Positions 62,201 to 64,000 of a stretch of DNA of 64,000 nt are shown here, piece by piece (the stretch's first letter is position 1; every line of letters starts with the position of its first letter). Source of the DNA: Austropuccinia psidii (lineage: Eukaryota > Basidiomycota > Pucciniomycetes > Pucciniales > Sphaerophragmiaceae); assembly GCA_023105745.1 (NCBI GenBank), contig JALGQZ010000006.1:35419686-35483685 (forward strand). The letters run 5' to 3'. Below the pieces are notes generated by a model. That model was not told the DNA's origin, ran no database searches, and saw nothing but the letters and a program-made list of their open reading frames with translations. A program made the translations under genes and the position numbers.

Positions 62201-63271
62201 TGTTCAAATTGTCAATGACAAGCCTTATGAGGGTCAAATTTGTTTTATCACAAAAGAAATAAAATCTACTGAGGCCAGATAGAGAGCTAGCCAAATGGAG
62301 TGACTTTTCCTTATTTGTGCTTTGGAAAAACTTCATGATTTTCTTGATGGTAGTGTTTTTGAAGTAATTACTGATTTTAATGCAGTCAAATTTCTTCTTG
62401 ACATGGAGACTCCACAGAGACACATGTTGAGATGGCAGAGTTCTGTTCAGGAGTATAGAGGCAATATGACCATAGTACATGAACCTGGAAATATTCACAA
62501 GAATTATGATGGCTTGAGTATATGGGAATTACCCAATACATGTGAAAATCCTGTGTATGTTCCTATAAAAGCAGAAAATCAGTTTCCAATTGAAGGAATT
62601 AACATCACAGACATGGGAACAGAATTCTTTGAAGAAGTTAGGGAAAGCTATAAGCAAGATATGAATTGTCATATTCATACTTCCCTACTTGACAAAGATT
62701 GCTGATATGCATCCTTGGCTAATTCTCTGGATGATATTTGGACAACATCTTATGACAATGGGAGATTCCATTTTTTTGATGGTTTCTTATATCATGGGTC
62801 TAAACACACATGTGTCATGGTCTTATGTAGTAGAAAATTTATCAACACAATACTACTGTAATGCCATTAAAGCATTTATTCTGAACATCTGTCTGAAGAC
62901 AGAAAAATGGAAAGAATTCAGACATGTGCCTGGTGGCCATCTTGGAGAAAAGATGTCATTGATTACTGTCACAGTTGTGATAGATTCCAGAAAGCCAATA
63001 AAGCTACTGGTGAAATATTTGGCTTAATGATTCATATTCAAAAACCAAGTATCCCATGGGAAGTGGTTCATATGAATTGGGTAACTGCTTTACCACCTGG
63101 AGGTGATAAAAGCTAAAATGCATTTCTTGTAATTGATGACATATATAGCAAAACCCCAATCTTTTTACCATTTCATAATGATGACACATCTATGGATACC
63201 GCCCTTTTGATTTGGAACACAGTGATATCCCATGCTGGTCTCTTTAAAAATATTATTAGTGATAGAGACCC
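59071..63271 (+). pseudogene. Gag-Pol of the degenerate Gypsy copy, truncated
   Basis: Homologous to element A from the ORF overlap to the integrase. Landmarks in order: S-H-G-E-C near 59130; K-W-Y-Y-K-M-R-Q near 59880; the gag end [12 protein letters not shown] near 60160; a damaged zinc knuckle (Y-H-K-C-G-S-T-S-H-L-A-N-T-C, first Cys lost); a protease remnant with L-Y-S-G in place of L-D-T-G (60674-60685); I-L-G-N-D-Y near 60910; reverse transcriptase M-P-F-G-T-K-N and Y-I-D-D near 61720; and integrase C-D-R-F (second Cys lost). It stops inside I-I-S-D-R-D-P at 63271, where the dispersed repeat begins. Many stops and shifts make it non-functional. Confidence 0.8.
59391..59447 (+). other. 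Intron-like 57-nt segment in degenerate gag
   Basis: GTGAGT donor, TTACTCAAT as a possible branch region and a TTTCTTTTATAG acceptor, containing stops. The intact elements have no such interruption at this position. It may be chance in decayed sequence. Confidence 0.3.
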
Positions 63272-64000
63272 TGTCAGACTGTGACTCAAAAGCAGAGCAC
63301 AAGCATGACAGCCAAATACCAGAAATCAATGGTATAACCAAGATACCAGCAGAAAATGGAACTGAGAAAAATCAGCTAAAAAGGTATCACAAGAAAGAGG
63401 AAACTAACCCCTTTCCAAATATACAAGTCCTATACTCATAGGACAAAGAATAACAAAGTTATTCCTGCTCAAAGTTCTGCTGGGCATAAACCTTAATTTT
63501 CACCTCTCATCTGAAATACAGAGGAAGAGGCTTAACCTCATTAAATGGGTATTCAAAAATGCAGCTCTAAGTCCAAGCTATTGAATGGTCCTAGCCAAAC
63601 TGAGCTGGAACCATAATTACAGAAGTTATGACCAAAAAAAGGTCAAATAAGGGTGAATAAAATATTTACCTCACATCTAACTTCTACAGTTATAGTGTGA
63701 GATACCTAAAGTGGGGTCTTTGTGGAGATATAACAATAAGGGCTATCTGATGGTGCCATTCATTTCCCCATATCCCATCTAGAAAAATTGTTATGGGGCA
63801 AACAAGCTCTATACAGTTTTTAGCAAAACATATATATGTACAACAACTCTTGTACATGGCATAACGTTTCCATACTTAATGATTACCATATCAAATGAGG
63901 TACCAATGTGTAGAACCATCCAGGGCTACAAATTAAAGCAGGTTTGAGCTTTATATCTCAAAAACTGACAAAGGTATGGCAGTTTTGAGCTCAAAATCCA
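63272..64000 (-). repeat. Dispersed repeat (LTR-like), minus copy, runs off the window
   Basis: TGTCAGACTGTGACTC starts abruptly after GATAGAGACCC of the integrase. The whole stretch is the reverse complement of about 31280-32012, diverged. No gene is seen. It probably belongs to an element inserted into, or having truncated, the degenerate Gypsy copy. Confidence 0.6.

Noticed and set aside
1..64000. Repeat-induced point mutation as the cause of decay in the Gypsy copies.
   Set aside because: Differences between paired LTRs, and the stops in element B, are not dominated by C-to-T/G-to-A changes in my hand comparison; no clear signature, though not computed.

Overview
The window looks like a repeat-dense, AT-rich fungal nuclear genome, most likely a basidiomycete and possibly a rust fungus. 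Three things point there: short spliceosomal introns inside transposon genes, Tnp2/Plavaka-type transposases of the kind known from basidiomycetes, and chromodomain Ty3/Gypsy elements. I recognise no host gene. Nearly everything that can be identified is a mobile element, and elements are repeatedly inserted into one another. The species assignment is inference.

Layout. 1-3175: 3' part of a CACTA/Plavaka-like DNA transposon with a broken transposase. 3176-7272: minus-strand Ty3/Gypsy fragment (gag plus a type II LTR). 7273-8090: plus-strand gag scrap. 8091-11254: minus-strand Gypsy fragment with a type I LTR. 11255-12626: tail of a second CACTA-like element, with a ~143-bp tandem array. 12627-15475: minus-strand type III LTR split by a type II solo LTR (12679-14448, duplication AAAAC). 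15540-24332: Ty1/Copia element split by a DNA-transposon insertion (16180-22911, duplication GTAAT). About 24333-31200: no recognisable element. About 31230-32012: another repeat, whose inverted copy opens at 63272. 32199-53610: two nested full-length Gypsy elements. 53611-55561: nothing recognised. 55562-63271: degenerate Gypsy copy with a type III LTR.

The two nested elements are the core of the window. Element B (32204-53605, duplication TAAAA) was interrupted in its leader by element A (34560-45266, duplication AAAAT). A has an open 1932-codon frame with zinc knuckle, aspartic protease, reverse transcriptase, RNase H, integrase and a C-terminal chromodomain. B has the same layout with one clear inactivating stop in pol.

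The most interesting feature is a second, hidden coding frame at the 5' end of these elements. Comparing four copies in the window supports a spliced upstream protein (exons at 37098-37247, 37334-37465 and 37532-38016 in A). Its frame is conserved while the overlapping part of the long frame is not, and one of its introns appears to be of GC-AG type. Together the elements record a layered history of insertion, excision to solo LTRs, and decay.
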